Shown here: piece after piece, positions 8,812 through 18,481 of the stretch | Layout: every line of letters begins with the position of its first letter | Numbering within the stretch: position 1 is the stretch's first letter | Assembly: GCF_034009455.1 (NCBI RefSeq) | Contig: NZ_CP125380.1 | Location: forward strand, 4,725,501 to 4,789,500 | Reading direction: 5' to 3' | Length of the DNA stretch: 64,000 bases | Source of the DNA: Pseudomonas sp. P5_109 | GTDB lineage: Bacteria; Pseudomonadota; Gammaproteobacteria; Pseudomonadales; Pseudomonadaceae | Program-made: the position numbers and the translations under genes | Notes under the pieces: generated by a model | Databases searched by the model: none | What the model saw: the letters and a program-made list of their open reading frames with translations, nothing else | Told to the model about the DNA's origin: nothing

Positions 8812-9861
8812 ATGAAACCGCAACCGATGCGCCTCGGCAATCTGTCGGTGGGCTTTGTTCATAGCCTGGCCGATGCCGTGCGCAGTCATGGCGTCGATCC
8901 GCAGCCCCTGCTCGATCAATATGGCCTCGATGCCGCGCGCCTGAGCGAAGCCGGTGCCCGCCTGTCGATACCGCGCTACATGCGCCTGGGCCACAGCGCC
9001 ATTCAACTGACCGACAACCCGGCCCTTGGCCTGCGCATGGGGCAGCTCAGTCGCCTGAGCCAGGCAGGCCTGGCCGGGGTCACCGCCGCCCAGGCGCCGA
9101 CAGTGCGTGAAGCCGCGCGCTGCCTGATTCGCTTCGAAGCCTTGTATGGTTCAAATTATCGGGGTCAATCCAGTTTTCACGAAGACGCCCAGGGCGCCTG
9201 GCTGCGTTTCTATTCAATCAGCCCCTATAACGCCTACAACCGTTTCGTGGTCGATTCGATCATCGCCGGCTGGTTACAGCAGTTATCCAGTGTCAGCCCG
9301 GCCCCACTGCGCGCCGAACGCATCGAGATCGAATTCGAAGAACCCGGTTACCGTGCGGCCTATGACGTTTTGGGTGACTGTCCGATTCAGTTTGGCAGTG
9401 AACGCAATCAACTGCGCTTGGGCCTGGCAAGCCTCGCCCAGCGCAACCCCGAGCATTGCCCGAGCACCTGGCGGCATTTGCTGCAACTGTGTGAGCAGGA
9501 GTTGGAGCAACTGACACGCACCCGCAGCCTGCGGGAGCGCATCATCGCGCTGCTGGGACCGTTACTTAATGGCGGCCGGGAACCCGACCTGCAGGAGGTG
9601 GCGGCACGCCTGAAGCTGCCGACCTGGACCTTGCGCCGCAAGCTCGTCGAAGAAGGCACGCAATTTCGCGCGATTCTCAACGACACCCGCCGCGACCTGG
9701 CCATGACTTACATACGCGACACAGAGCTGGCGTTCGGAGAGATCGCCTACCTGCTGGGCTTTGCCTCAGCCGAAGCGTTTCAACGCGCATTCAAACGCTG
9801 GAACGGGCAGACACCCGGCGAATTTCGCCGAAGCCATAGAGAAACAGCCTCAAGCGTCTAG
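8812..9861 (+). CDS. AraC-family transcriptional regulator
   Basis: A 349-residue regulator with an N-terminal ligand-binding domain of the arabinose-binding type used by OruR/ArgR-like Pseudomonas AraC proteins (about residues 15-210) and a C-terminal double helix-turn-helix (about 250-345). The second helix region reads AFGEIAYLLGFASAEAFQRAFKRW, typical of the family, followed by G-Q-T-P-G-E-F-R. It begins 3 nt after the nitrilase-like gene and probably regulates it or neighbouring genes. The effector is unknown. Confidence 0.92.
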   Translation: MKPQPMRLGNLSVGFVHSLADAVRSHGVDPQPLLDQYGLDAARLSEAGARLSIPRYMRLGHSAIQLTDNPALGLRMGQLSRLSQAGLAGVTAAQAPTVREAARCLIRFEALYGSNYRGQSSFHEDAQGAWLRFYSISPYNAYNRFVVDSIIAGWLQQLSSVSPAPLRAERIEIEFEEPGYRAAYDVLGDCPIQFGSERNQLRLGLASLAQRNPEHCPSTWRHLLQLCEQELEQLTRTRSLRERIIALLGPLLNGGREPDLQEVAARLKLPTWTLRRKLVEEGTQFRAILNDTRRDLAMTYIRDTELAFGEIAYLLGFASAEAFQRAFKRWNGQTPGEFRRSHRETASSV

Positions 9862-9883
9862 CTGCAAGCGACAAGTTGAAGCT

Positions 9884-9970
9884 TTAAAGCTCTGTAGCGT
9901 CTTCCGCCGGCTCCAGTGGGTCCAGTTCGAAAGCCTGGTACTCGAGCAGCTCTTCTTGATAATCGTCCAT
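9884..9970 (-). CDS. Predicted 28-residue acidic protein
   Basis: A short ORF with start at 9970 and stop TAA at 9884-9886, preceded by a strong GGGGGGAT ribosome binding site 6 nt upstream of ATG. The product begins MDDYQEELLEYQAFELDPLE and ends PAEDATEL: 11 Asp/Glu, no Lys or Arg. The strong Shine-Dalgarno and strongly biased composition argue for a real small gene. It faces the AraC gene convergently. Function unknown. Confidence 0.55.
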   Translation of the reverse strand: MDDYQEELLEYQAFELDPLEPAEDATEL

Positions 9971-10182
9971 TTTTGGATCCCCCCGACATACATTGAAAAC
10001 GCTTGAATAAATGACCAGCCCCTTGAGCATAAAGTGCCCGCGTGAAAGAAAAATGACGCGGACACGACACTCCGTCGCTACTGAATAAAACGTAGCAGTT
10101 GGTCAGGAATTTATCATTGGTTTTTTCGCGGGAAATCGCAGAACTGCGGACTTGCCTGATGCGGGTCAATCATTGGAGCGGC

Positions 10183-10214
10183 CACAGGATCGGGTCATCT
10201 GAGCCGATCCTGTG
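10183..10214 (-). terminator. Hairpin downstream of the DUF2242 gene
   Basis: Perfect 11-bp stem (CACAGGATCGG / CCGATCCTGTG) with a 10-nt loop, starting 10 nt after the stop of the minus-strand gene at 10224. No T-tract follows, so it may stabilise the mRNA end rather than act as an intrinsic terminator. Confidence 0.4.
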
Positions 10215-10223
10215 CAGACACCC

Positions 10224-11069
10224 TCACTGGCCAGAGACAGGCATCGCCGGAATGGGTTCGCTCGGCGGTGGCAAGTCAGTCGGGTTCGGCGGTGGCGTGA
10301 CGATTTCCGGGGACAGTACGGGCGCGATACTCTCGACCGGTGTGATCGGTGCTGCGTCAGGAGGCGGGGCAACCGGCTCGGAGGAGACAGGCATCGCTTC
10401 GGCCGGCGCAGGTGCAGACACTGCCGGCTCTACAGCGGGTGCCGCCGCCGGGGCTGGCGCCAGTGGTGCCGGAGCGGCCTTGGGTTCAGGCATGCCCAGG
10501 TCCGTCTTCGGCTTTTCGGTGATGTGCGCAGCCTTTTTCGCTTCCGGCGGCAGGAACAGTTCGACCAGCGCGAAGAAGCGCTCGTAGAACTTGGCAGACG
10601 ATACGGTTTCGCTGGCGACCTTGACCATCGAGTCATCAGAAGAGCCGATCGGCATCGATACCGAGCCCAATACACCCACACCGAGACTGGCGGAGTTGTT
10701 GGTCTTCTTCAGCGCATAACGATCCTGCAGGGCGTTGGCGAACACCGTCGCGTGATGCCCTTCGCTGCCGTCATCGGTACAGACCACACTGAAGCTGATC
10801 TCCATGTGGTTCTCGCCGGTCTGCTGGAAGCTCTTGTGACCGCTGACCAGCTTCGAATCGTTGCTGGTGATGATGTAACCCTGGCTCAGCAAGGCGCGAC
10901 GGGCCGCTTCACAGCTCTGGGTATCGGTGACCGGATAGTTGCGGGAAAAGGTCCCGGAATCATCGAAGTTCTCATGCTCATAGATGGCGGTTTTGTTCGA
11001 TGAACAACCGGCCGCAGTGGCAAGCACGGCAGCCAACCCGACAACCCGCATGGGAAATGATTTAAACAT
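10224..11069 (-). CDS. DUF2242 family lipoprotein
   Basis: A 281-residue predicted lipoprotein with signal peptide and lipobox (VLATAAGC, Cys at about residue 22). The middle part (about 30-180) matches the DUF2242 family of proteobacterial lipoproteins, with one conserved Cys in DTQSCEAARR and another in SVVCTDDG. The C-terminal 90 residues are an Ala/Pro-rich low-complexity tail (PKAAPAPLAPAPAAAP and similar), likely spanning towards the cell wall or outer membrane. Single-gene unit between two terminator-like hairpins. Function not known. Confidence 0.85.
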   Translation of the reverse strand: MFKSFPMRVVGLAAVLATAAGCSSNKTAIYEHENFDDSGTFSRNYPVTDTQSCEAARRALLSQGYIITSNDSKLVSGHKSFQQTGENHMEISFSVVCTDDGSEGHHATVFANALQDRYALKKTNNSASLGVGVLGSVSMPIGSSDDSMVKVASETVSSAKFYERFFALVELFLPPEAKKAAHITEKPKTDLGMPEPKAAPAPLAPAPAAAPAVEPAVSAPAPAEAMPVSSEPVAPPPDAAPITPVESIAPVLSPEIVTPPPNPTDLPPPSEPIPAMPVSGQ

Positions 11070-11211
11070 TGAACATCCTGAGGAAAACGGTACGGGGCGT
11101 ATTGTGCAACAGATCGATGCTTAGCGGAGCATCGATCGTGTCTTAAAACAGTTACAGGCTGATTGACCCCGGTTTTGCACAAACGTCACCGCGGCAAATG
11201 ACGTACGGCCA

Positions 11212-11243
11212 AACAAAAAGACCCCGGCTTTTCGGCCGGGGTC
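11212..11243 (-). terminator. Rho-independent terminator of ppiD
   Basis: Stem GACCCCGGC / GCCGGGGTC (11220-11228 with 11235-11243), followed on the minus strand by TTTTTGTTT. It lies 30 nt after the ppiD stop. Confidence 0.85.
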
Positions 11244-11272
11244 TCCTGTGCTGCGCTAAACCTGTTCAGGCA

Positions 11273-13144
11273 TCAGTATTTCTTGATGTCTGCCTGGCTT
11301 TCCAGCTGCTTGCGATACGCCGCAAAGTCTTGCTGGCCGATACGCGAAGCGAGGTAGCGACGGTACTGCGCTTTCTCTTCTTCGGTCGGCGCCGCTGCTT
11401 CGTTCACGCCATTGAGGCGCACGATCATCAGGCTGCCGTCCGCCAGCGTCACGCTGGTGAAGGTCGGCTTGTCCTTGGCCGCAGGCTTCGCCATGCGGAA
11501 CAGCGCTTGCAGCACAGCAGGGTCAACCCCTTCCTGAGCGCGGGTCGCCGCTTCAGTGACTTTCCAGGCCTGACCGTCGACCGCTTGATCCAACGGGGTC
11601 TTGCCATCGCGCAGGCCGGCGATCAGGGCTTCAGCCTTGGTCTTGGCATCGGCGCTGGCGTGTTCCTTGGCCAGTTGCACGCGGATCGCGGCAGAAACGC
11701 TTTCCAGCGGCAATTGCGAAGGCTTCAGGTGCTCCTTGGCACGCAACACGACCACGGTTTCCGGATCGAGCTCGATGGCGGTGCTGTTCGCGCCCTCATC
11801 CAGGACTTCCGGGCTGAACGCGGCAGTGATCACGGCACGGTTGGCGGCAATACCCTCACCGCCTTCACGGCCGAACGGCTTGGACGTGTGCACGGTCAGT
11901 TTCAGGTCCTGCGCCGGCTGAGCCAGATCGGACGCTTCGAACGAGGCGTCTTCCAGTTGCTTGCTCGCCTCAACGAAACGCTGCTCGACCTGTTGGCTTT
12001 TCAGGCCACGGGTCAGCTTGTCTTTCAGGCTGGCGAACGTTGGCACTTCTGGTGCTTCCACACCCAACAGCTTGATCAGGTGGAAACCGAAGTCAGTGCG
12101 AACCGGTGCAGAGACCTGGTCCTTGGTCAACGAATACAGGGCTTTTTCGAACGCCGGGTCGTAGACGCCAGGACCGGCATAACCCAGGTCGCCGCCGTTG
12201 TTCGCCGAACCAGGATCCTGGGAGAATTCCTTGGCCAGCGCCTCGAATTGCTCACCCTTGGCCAGACGGGCCTGGATCTCTTCGATCTTCGCCTTGGCTT
12301 GCGCCTCGGTGGTCTTGTCGTTCACTTCAATCAGAATATGCGCAGCCCGGCGTTGCTCGGACAGGTTGGCGATTTCTTTCTGATAGGCCGCCTGCAGGTC
12401 TTCGTCGTTGACGCTGACCTGGTCGAAGAAGGAAGCCTTCTTCAGCTCGAGGTAATCGATGACCACCTGATCCGGCGTCATGAATTCCTTGGCGTGTTCG
12501 TCGTAATAGGCCTTGACCTCATCGTCGGTCAGCTTCACGGCTGCCGGGTCGGCCTTGATGTTCAGGGAGGCGAAATCGCGGGTCTGTTTTTCCAGACGGG
12601 CAAACGCCAGTACCTGTGCATCGGTCACGAAACCGCTACCTGCCAGGCCGGCACGCAGCTGACCAATCAGCATTTCCTGAGCCAGCATCTGGCGGAATTG
12701 CATGCGGGTATAGCCGAGTTGGCGAATCACCTGATCGAAACGATCGGAACTGAATTTGCCATCAACCTGAAACTCTGGTGTTTGCAGGATGACCTGATCC
12801 AGCGCTGCTTCGGAAAAAGCGAACTTCGATTTTTCTGCGCCTTGCAGCAGCAGCTTGCGATCGATCAGGCCCTTGAGAGCCGATTCACGCAACATTTTTT
12901 CATCCAGCAAGGAAGCATCGAAATCCTTGCCCAGCTGTTGCATGAGCTGGCGGCGTTGCATATCGACCGCCTGGCTCAGCTCGTTCTGGCTGATTTCATC
13001 GCCGTTGACCTTGGCCGCATCATTACTGTGCGACGTGGCTTTGAAAATGGCGTCGAAACCGGTCAAGGCCATCAGAACAACGATGACCCCGATAATAGTC
13101 TTGGCAATCCAGCCTTGTGAATTGTCCCTGATATTCTGCAGCAT
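11273..13144 (-). CDS. ppiD: Periplasmic peptidyl-prolyl isomerase/chaperone PpiD
   Basis: Inner-membrane-anchored periplasmic foldase of 623 residues that assists proteins leaving the Sec translocon. It has one N-terminal membrane anchor (about residues 12-34, IAKTIIGVIVVLMALTGF), a SurA-N-like chaperone region (about 35-250), and a parvulin domain (about 265-360) with RAAHILIEV, LAKEFSQDPGS and the GGDLGYAGPGVYDPAF motif. Start is well defined by GGGGGACGC upstream. It sits downstream of hupB as in other Pseudomonas, separated from it by a tRNA-like remnant and a terminator. Confidence 0.96.
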   Translation of the reverse strand: MLQNIRDNSQGWIAKTIIGVIVVLMALTGFDAIFKATSHSNDAAKVNGDEISQNELSQAVDMQRRQLMQQLGKDFDASLLDEKMLRESALKGLIDRKLLLQGAEKSKFAFSEAALDQVILQTPEFQVDGKFSSDRFDQVIRQLGYTRMQFRQMLAQEMLIGQLRAGLAGSGFVTDAQVLAFARLEKQTRDFASLNIKADPAAVKLTDDEVKAYYDEHAKEFMTPDQVVIDYLELKKASFFDQVSVNDEDLQAAYQKEIANLSEQRRAAHILIEVNDKTTEAQAKAKIEEIQARLAKGEQFEALAKEFSQDPGSANNGGDLGYAGPGVYDPAFEKALYSLTKDQVSAPVRTDFGFHLIKLLGVEAPEVPTFASLKDKLTRGLKSQQVEQRFVEASKQLEDASFEASDLAQPAQDLKLTVHTSKPFGREGGEGIAANRAVITAAFSPEVLDEGANSTAIELDPETVVVLRAKEHLKPSQLPLESVSAAIRVQLAKEHASADAKTKAEALIAGLRDGKTPLDQAVDGQAWKVTEAATRAQEGVDPAVLQALFRMAKPAAKDKPTFTSVTLADGSLMIVRLNGVNEAAAPTEEEKAQYRRYLASRIGQQDFAAYRKQLESQADIKKY

Positions 13145-13212
13145 GCGTCCCCCAGAAACGGTTGAACTTCAAAATTAGGCAACCGTGGAGCGTGGGTAGA
13201 ATCCGGATAGAA

Positions 13213-13238
13213 GAAAGGCGCATCCGAGGATGCGCCTT
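13213..13238 (-). terminator. Terminator between the tRNA-like remnant and ppiD
   Basis: Perfect 11-bp stem (AAGGCGCATCC with GGATGCGCCTT, loop GA). On the minus strand the stem runs into TTTCTT. It ends transcription coming from hupB and the tRNA-like segment. Confidence 0.75.
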
Positions 13239-13246
13239 CTCGTAAC

Positions 13247-13324
13247 TGGCGGAGCGGATCGAGGGCTCGAACTGGCGACCCTCGGTGTCTTGAACCGGCG
13301 ACCTGCAGTCAGGACTGCCGCTCC
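13247..13324 (-). pseudogene. Degenerate tRNA, possibly a tRNA-Asp remnant
   Basis: The minus strand begins GGAGCGG and ends CCGCTCC-GCCA 78 nt later: a perfect 7-bp acceptor stem plus an encoded CCA, as in Pseudomonas tRNA-Asp. Internal parts still resemble tRNA (GAGGGTCGCC then AGTTCGAG), but the T-stem cannot pair in register, the D-loop GG is missing and no GTC anticodon loop is present. A terminator follows directly, as for a real tRNA gene, and tRNA-Asp genes are commonly found at this hupB-ppiD location in pseudomonads (from memory). It is probably inactive. Confidence 0.45.
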
Positions 13325-13377
13325 GCTGCCAAGTCAGGCATGACCCCGACCCGGATGGGTAAAAACCTGAATCGAAC

Positions 13378-13650
13378 TTAGTTGACAGCTTCTTTCAGTG
13401 CTTTACCGGCTTTGAAACCTGGTTTTTTGGCTGCTGCGATTTCCAGCGTCTTACCGGTCTGTGGGTTACGACCAATGCGAGCTGGGCGATCAGTTACGGA
13501 GAAAGTACCGAAACCAACCAGAACAACAGAGTCGCCAGCCTTGAGAGCGCCAGTGACGGATTCGATTACAGCGTCCAGCGCACGGCCAGCAGCAGCTTTC
13601 GGGATATCAGCGGATGCAGCGATAGCATCAATCAGTTCCGACTTGTTCAC
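13378..13650 (-). CDS. hupB: DNA-binding protein HU-beta
   Basis: A 90-residue histone-like nucleoid protein, beginning [19 protein letters not shown], with the conserved DNA-binding arm segment [22 protein letters not shown] and the ending [11 protein letters not shown]. The start codon is GTG at 13650, with GGGGA 7-8 nt upstream. It lies downstream of lon in the same direction with its own promoter space (13651-13799), as usual in Pseudomonas. Confidence 0.97.
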   Translation of the reverse strand: MNKSELIDAIAASADIPKAAAGRALDAVIESVTGALKAGDSVVLVGFGTFSVTDRPARIGRNPQTGKTLEIAAAKKPGFKAGKALKEAVN

Positions 13651-13799
13651 TCTAAGTCCCCTTATATCTATTTGAGTATGATTCTAAGTTTTTTTGGTGA
13701 AAGCAAAAACGAGTGCTGAATGGCCTACAGACACTTAAGAGCCGCTTTATAACAAGGGCTCTAAAAAGCTGTCAAGAAAGCCCCCCAGGTAAATACGTA

Positions 13800-16196
13800 C
13801 TAATGCGTGCTAATTCTTTCCTTAGAATCTGCGTCGCGTTTCTCATCCTTCGCGACTATCTCCGGAGCCACGTCCGGCAAGGGCTCCGGCGCGTATTGCA
13901 ACGCAATTTGCAGGACCTCGTCAATCCATTTAACCGGTTTAATCTGTAGATCCTGCTTGATATTGTCCGGAATCTCTTTGAGATCGCGCACATTCTCTTC
14001 AGGAATGATCACCGTCTTGATTCCGCCACGGTGCGCTGCAAGCAGTTTTTCTTTCAAACCGCCAATCGCCAGTACCTGACCACGCAAAGTGATTTCGCCG
14101 GTCATGGCCACATCCGCGCGTACCGGAATGCCGGTCAATGCCGAAACCAGGGCCGTGCACATGCCTACACCAGCGCTAGGGCCGTCTTTAGGGGTCGCCC
14201 CTTCCGGCATATGGATGTGCGTGTCGCGCTTCTCGTGGAAGTCCAGGGGAATGCCCAGGCTCTTCGCCCGGCTGCGAACAACGGTCAAGGCAGCGGTGAT
14301 CGACTCGACCATCACGTCCCCCAGGGAACCGGTCTTGATCAACTGGCCCTTGCCCGGTACCACAGCGGCTTCAATGGTCAGCAACTCGCCGCCCACCTGA
14401 GTCCACGCCAGGCCGGTCACCTGACCGATCTGATCCTGCTGCTCGGCCAGGCCGTAGCGGAATTTACGCACGCCGAGGTAATGCTCCAGATCGTCCACAG
14501 TGACCTTCACCGAGAAGCGTTTTTCCAGTGCATGCTCTTTAACCGCCTTGCGGCAAACCTTGGCAATCTGGCGCTCCAGCCCACGCACACCGGCTTCGCG
14601 GGTGTAGTAACGGATGATATCGCGGATCGCTTCGGCGTCGAATTCCAGCTCGCCTTTCTTCAAACCGTTGGCAGTGATCTGCTTCGGCGAAAGGTATTTG
14701 ACGGCAATGTTGATCTTCTCGTCTTCGGTGTAGCCCGGCAGACGGATCACTTCCATCCGGTCCAGCAACGCCGGCGGGATGTTCATCGAGTTCGAGGTGC
14801 ACAGGAACATCACATCGGACAGGTCGTAATCGACTTCCAGATAGTGATCGTTGAAGTTGTGGTTCTGCTCGGGATCGAGCACTTCCAGCAACGCCGATGC
14901 CGGATCGCCACGCATGTCGCTGCCCATCTTGTCGATTTCATCGAGCAGGAACAGCGGGTTGCGGACACCCACTTTTGTCATCTTTTGAATCAATCTTCCT
15001 GGCATCGAACCGATGTAAGTACGGCGATGACCACGAATTTCCGCTTCATCACGCACGCCACCGAGGGCCATGCGCACGAATTTGCGGTTGGTGGCGTGAG
15101 CGATCGACTCCGCCAGGGACGTTTTACCCACCCCCGGAGGACCGACCAGGCACAACACCGGACCACGAATTTTCTTCACGCGTTTTTGCACGGCGAGGTA
15201 TTCGAGGATCCGCTCCTTGACCTCTTCCAGGCCGTAGTGGTCGGCATCCAGAATGTCTTCTGCCCGTGCGAGGTCCAGGCGCACCTTGCTCTGGGCCTTC
15301 CACGGCACCTGAACCAGCCAGTCGATATACGAACGCACCACGGTCGCTTCCGCGGACATCGGCGACATCTGCTTGAGCTTGTTCAGTTCGGCCGTCGCCT
15401 TGGCCAGCGCGTCTTTCGGCAGGCCGGCAGCATCGATACGTTTTTTCAGGTCTTCGACTTCGTTGTGACCCTCGTCGCTGTCGCCGAGCTCTTTCTGAAT
15501 GGCCTTCATCTGCTCATTCAGGTAGTACTCGCGCTGACTGCGCTCCATTTGTTTCTTGACGCGCCCACGAATGCGCTTTTCAACTTGCAGCAGATCGATT
15601 TCGGCATCCAGCAACGCCAGGACGTGCTCGACCCGGGCCGACAGATCGATGATTTCGAGGATTTCCTGCTTCTGCTCGATCTTCAGGGCCATGTGTGCGG
15701 CCATGGTGTCGACCAGGCGGCCTGGCTCATCGATGCTGTTGAGCGACGACAGGACTTCAGCCGGGACTTTCTTGCCCAACTGCACGTATTGTTCGAACTG
15801 CGACAGCAGGCTGCGAACGAACACTTCCGACTCGCGCTCTGGCGCGTCGACTTCGTCGATCAGGGAGACTTCGGCACGGCAGTGGCCGTCCACTTCGCTG
15901 AAGCGCTCCACGGCACCCCGCTGCTCACCCTCGACCAGAACCTTGACCGTGCCGTCAGGCAGCTTCAGCAGCTGCAGAACGGTGGCAATTGTACCAACGC
16001 GATACAGGGCATCTTCACCGGGATCGTCGTCAGCCGGGTTTCTCTGGGCCAGCAGCAAAATCTGCTTGTCGCCCGTCATCGCAGCCTCGAGGGCTTCGAT
16101 GGATTTCTCGCGCCCCACGAACAGCGGGATAACCATGTGCGGATACACAACGACATCACGCAATGGCAGGAGAGGCAATTCGATGGTTGTCTTCAT
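13800..16196 (-). CDS. lon: ATP-dependent protease La (Lon)
   Basis: A 798-residue AAA+ serine protease that degrades misfolded and regulatory proteins in the cytoplasm. The start [20 protein letters not shown] at 16196 is preceded by GAGGCG; the frame extends upstream to 16391 but that part overlaps the clpX downstream region. The N-domain covers about 1-300, the AAA+ module has Walker [10 protein letters not shown] (about 355) and Walker [10 protein letters not shown], and the C-terminal protease domain carries the Ser in KDGPSAGVG (about 675) and the Lys in [12 protein letters not shown]. Order clpP-clpX-lon-hupB is the conserved gammaproteobacterial arrangement. Confidence 0.97.
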   Translation of the reverse strand: MKTTIELPLLPLRDVVVYPHMVIPLFVGREKSIEALEAAMTGDKQILLLAQRNPADDDPGEDALYRVGTIATVLQLLKLPDGTVKVLVEGEQRGAVERFSEVDGHCRAEVSLIDEVDAPERESEVFVRSLLSQFEQYVQLGKKVPAEVLSSLNSIDEPGRLVDTMAAHMALKIEQKQEILEIIDLSARVEHVLALLDAEIDLLQVEKRIRGRVKKQMERSQREYYLNEQMKAIQKELGDSDEGHNEVEDLKKRIDAAGLPKDALAKATAELNKLKQMSPMSAEATVVRSYIDWLVQVPWKAQSKVRLDLARAEDILDADHYGLEEVKERILEYLAVQKRVKKIRGPVLCLVGPPGVGKTSLAESIAHATNRKFVRMALGGVRDEAEIRGHRRTYIGSMPGRLIQKMTKVGVRNPLFLLDEIDKMGSDMRGDPASALLEVLDPEQNHNFNDHYLEVDYDLSDVMFLCTSNSMNIPPALLDRMEVIRLPGYTEDEKINIAVKYLSPKQITANGLKKGELEFDAEAIRDIIRYYTREAGVRGLERQIAKVCRKAVKEHALEKRFSVKVTVDDLEHYLGVRKFRYGLAEQQDQIGQVTGLAWTQVGGELLTIEAAVVPGKGQLIKTGSLGDVMVESITAALTVVRSRAKSLGIPLDFHEKRDTHIHMPEGATPKDGPSAGVGMCTALVSALTGIPVRADVAMTGEITLRGQVLAIGGLKEKLLAAHRGGIKTVIIPEENVRDLKEIPDNIKQDLQIKPVKWIDEVLQIALQYAPEPLPDVAPEIVAKDEKRDADSKERISTH

Positions 16197-16315
16197 GATT
16201 TCGCCTCTACGGCGGCCATAAGGCCGGAAACAGATGGAAGTAAGCTTGAAACCAAGATGGGGGTAGCCTTCAAAAAAAACAAGCACAAAGACTGTGTAAA
16301 ACGCGCAAAAAGCAA

Positions 16316-16340
16316 AGGGGCCCGAAGGCCCCTTCTTTGT
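16316..16340 (-). terminator. Terminator after clpX
   Basis: Hairpin with GGGGCC and GGCCCC arms; on the minus strand GGGCCTTCGGGCCCC is followed by TTTGCTTTTTG. It lies about 17 nt downstream of the clpX stop and separates clpX from lon. Confidence 0.8.
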
Positions 16341-16356
16341 ACCGGCTGCGTGACGC

Positions 16357-17640
16357 TTAAGCGTCTGGCGCGGCCTTGGCGGTCGGCTCACTGTTTTCGT
16401 AGATATACAGTGGCTTGGACTTGCCTTCTATCACGCTTTCATCGATCACTACTTTGCTCACCTCAGATTGCGAGGGGATTTCATACATAGTATCGAGCAA
16501 TACACCTTCGAGAATCGAACGCAGGCCACGGGCACCGGTTTTACGCTCCAGGGCACGCTTGGCGACCGATTTCAGAGCGTCGGAACGGAATTCCAGATCA
16601 ACGCCTTCCATCTCGAACAGCTTGGCATACTGCTTGGTCAGAGCATTTTTCGGCTCGGTGAGGATCTGCATCAATGCAGCCTCGTCAAGCTCGTCCAGCG
16701 TCGCGAGGACTGGCAGACGACCGACGAATTCCGGGATCAGACCGAACTTGACCAGATCGTCAGGCTCGACTTCACGCAGGGACTCACCGACTTTCTTGCC
16801 CTCTTCCTTGCTGCGCACTTCTGCGTTGAAGCCGATGCCGCCCTTGGTGGAACGGTTTTGAATAACCTTTTCCAGACCAGAGAACGCACCACCGCAGATG
16901 AACAGGATGTTACGGGTGTCGACCTGCAGGAATTCCTGCTGCGGATGCTTGCGACCACCTTGAGGCGGAACGGAAGCAACCGTGCCTTCGATCAACTTCA
17001 GCAGCGCCTGCTGCACGCCTTCACCGGAAACGTCCCGGGTGATCGACGGGTTGTCAGACTTGCGCGAAATCTTGTCGATTTCATCGATATAGACAATGCC
17101 CATCTGGGCTTTTTCTACGTCGTAATCGCACTTCTGCAGCAGCTTCTGAATGATGTTCTCGACATCCTCACCCACGTAACCTGCCTCGGTGAGGGTGGTT
17201 GCGTCAGCGATGGTGAACGGAACGTTCAGCAAGCGGGCCAGTGTTTCGGCAAGCAAGGTCTTACCCGAGCCTGTCGGGCCGATCAGCAGGATGTTGCTCT
17301 TGCCGAGTTCGACGTCGTCATTCTTTTTGTCACGCTGATTAAGGCGCTTGTAGTGGTTGTACACCGCTACGGCCAGAACCTTTTTCGCACGCTCCTGACC
17401 AATCACATACTGATCAAGGATGCCGCTGATTTCTTTAGGCGAAGGCAATTTATGCGCGCTGCTTTCGGCCTGTGCTTCCTGCACCTCCTCGCGGATGATG
17501 TCGTTGCACAGGTCGACGCACTCGTCGCAGATAAAGACCGAGGGGCCGGCAATCAATTTGCGCACTTCATGCTGGCTTTTGCCACAGAAGGAGCAATAGA
17601 GCAGCTTGCCGTTGTCCTCGCCGTTGCGGGTGTCAGTCAT
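16357..17640 (-). CDS. clpX: ATP-dependent Clp protease ATP-binding subunit ClpX
   Basis: A 427-residue AAA+ unfoldase that delivers substrates to ClpP. It has an N-terminal zinc-binding domain with Cys16, Cys19, Cys38 and Cys41, Walker A GPTGSGKT (about 120-127), Walker [10 protein letters not shown] and sensor segments in the C-terminal half. Start at 17640 ([15 protein letters not shown]) matches the family; an upstream in-frame extension to 17673 was not used. Follows clpP by about 110 nt. Confidence 0.97.
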   Translation of the reverse strand: MTDTRNGEDNGKLLYCSFCGKSQHEVRKLIAGPSVFICDECVDLCNDIIREEVQEAQAESSAHKLPSPKEISGILDQYVIGQERAKKVLAVAVYNHYKRLNQRDKKNDDVELGKSNILLIGPTGSGKTLLAETLARLLNVPFTIADATTLTEAGYVGEDVENIIQKLLQKCDYDVEKAQMGIVYIDEIDKISRKSDNPSITRDVSGEGVQQALLKLIEGTVASVPPQGGRKHPQQEFLQVDTRNILFICGGAFSGLEKVIQNRSTKGGIGFNAEVRSKEEGKKVGESLREVEPDDLVKFGLIPEFVGRLPVLATLDELDEAALMQILTEPKNALTKQYAKLFEMEGVDLEFRSDALKSVAKRALERKTGARGLRSILEGVLLDTMYEIPSQSEVSKVVIDESVIEGKSKPLYIYENSEPTAKAAPDA

Positions 17641-17687
17641 TCGTTCGATCCAAATCCGATAGGCTTGCAACACAAGATGAAGGCTAT

Positions 17688-17709
17688 TGCGGGCTTTTTC
17701 AAGCCCGCA
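17688..17709 (-). terminator. Hairpin between clpP and clpX
   Basis: Nine-bp perfect stem TGCGGGCTT / AAGCCCGCA with a 4-nt loop and no T-tract, about 45 nt after the clpP stop. It may attenuate readthrough from clpP into clpX. Confidence 0.45.
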
Positions 17710-17752
17710 GGTGATCGGACCTGCCGACCAACCCTATTTTGAGCTGCTTATT

Positions 17753-18388
17753 TTAAGCAGGGCGCTGGCTGATCACTTCGTCGATCAACCCGTACTCACG
17801 CGCGGCGTCCGCACTCATGAAATTGTCACGGTTGGTGTCGCGCTCGATTTCTTCAAGAGTGCGCCCGCTGTGCTTGGCCATCAGCGTGTTGAGACGCTCA
17901 CGAATAAAGAGGATTTCCTTGGCATGGATTTCGATATCCGACGCCTGGCCCTGGAAACCGCCCAGTGGCTGGTGAATCATCACACGCGAGTTCGGCAGGC
18001 AGTAACGCTTGCCTTGGGCACCGGCCGTCAGCAGGAATGCGCCCATGCTGCACGCCTGACCGATACAAGTGGTCGACACGTTGGGTTTGATGAACTGCAT
18101 GGTGTCGTAGATCGACATGCCCGCCGTCACCGAACCGCCCGGGGAGTTGATATAGAGATGGATGTCCTTGTCCGGGTTTTCCGCTTCAAGGAACAGCAGT
18201 TGCGCACAGATCAGGTTGGCCATGTAGTCCTCTACCGGACCAACCAGGAAGATCACTCGCTCCTTGAGCAGGCGCGAGTAGATGTCGTAGGCGCGCTCGC
18301 CACGAGCGGACTGCTCGACAACCATCGGGACCAGGCCGCCTGCGGCCTGGATATCAGAGTTCTGCTGAATATACGAATTACGGAACAT
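17753..18388 (-). CDS. clpP: ATP-dependent Clp protease proteolytic subunit ClpP
   Basis: A 211-residue serine peptidase forming the ClpXP/ClpAP barrel. The catalytic triad is visible as Ser114 (GQACSMGA), His139 (MIHQPLGG) and Asp188 (TNRDNF). The hydrophobic N-terminal loops and [14 protein letters not shown] handle region are typical. It lies between tig and clpX in the conserved order. Confidence 0.97.
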   Translation of the reverse strand: MFRNSYIQQNSDIQAAGGLVPMVVEQSARGERAYDIYSRLLKERVIFLVGPVEDYMANLICAQLLFLEAENPDKDIHLYINSPGGSVTAGMSIYDTMQFIKPNVSTTCIGQACSMGAFLLTAGAQGKRYCLPNSRVMIHQPLGGFQGQASDIEIHAKEILFIRERLNTLMAKHSGRTLEEIERDTNRDNFMSADAAREYGLIDEVISQRPA

Positions 18389-18428
18389 GCTCTGCAGTCA
18401 CTCCCAAATAGTTATGTCTTGAATACGC

Positions 18429-18454
18429 ATAAGCCAGCACGAAGGCTGGCTTAT
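18429..18454 (-). terminator. Hairpin between tig and clpP
   Basis: Perfect 10-bp stem ATAAGCCAGC / GCTGGCTTAT with a 6-nt loop in the 93-nt tig-clpP gap. There is no T-tract, so it is more likely an mRNA-processing or attenuation element. Confidence 0.4.
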
Positions 18455-18481
18455 GGTGTTTGCTTCTTACCGCAAAAGTGA

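Noticed and set aside
10099..10587. Gly/Ala-rich 162-residue plus-strand ORF
   Set aside because: Antisense of the Ala/Pro-rich tail of the DUF2242 lipoprotein.
14031..16490. 819-residue plus-strand ORF
   Set aside because: Antisense of lon; high-GC third-position bias creates long shadow frames.
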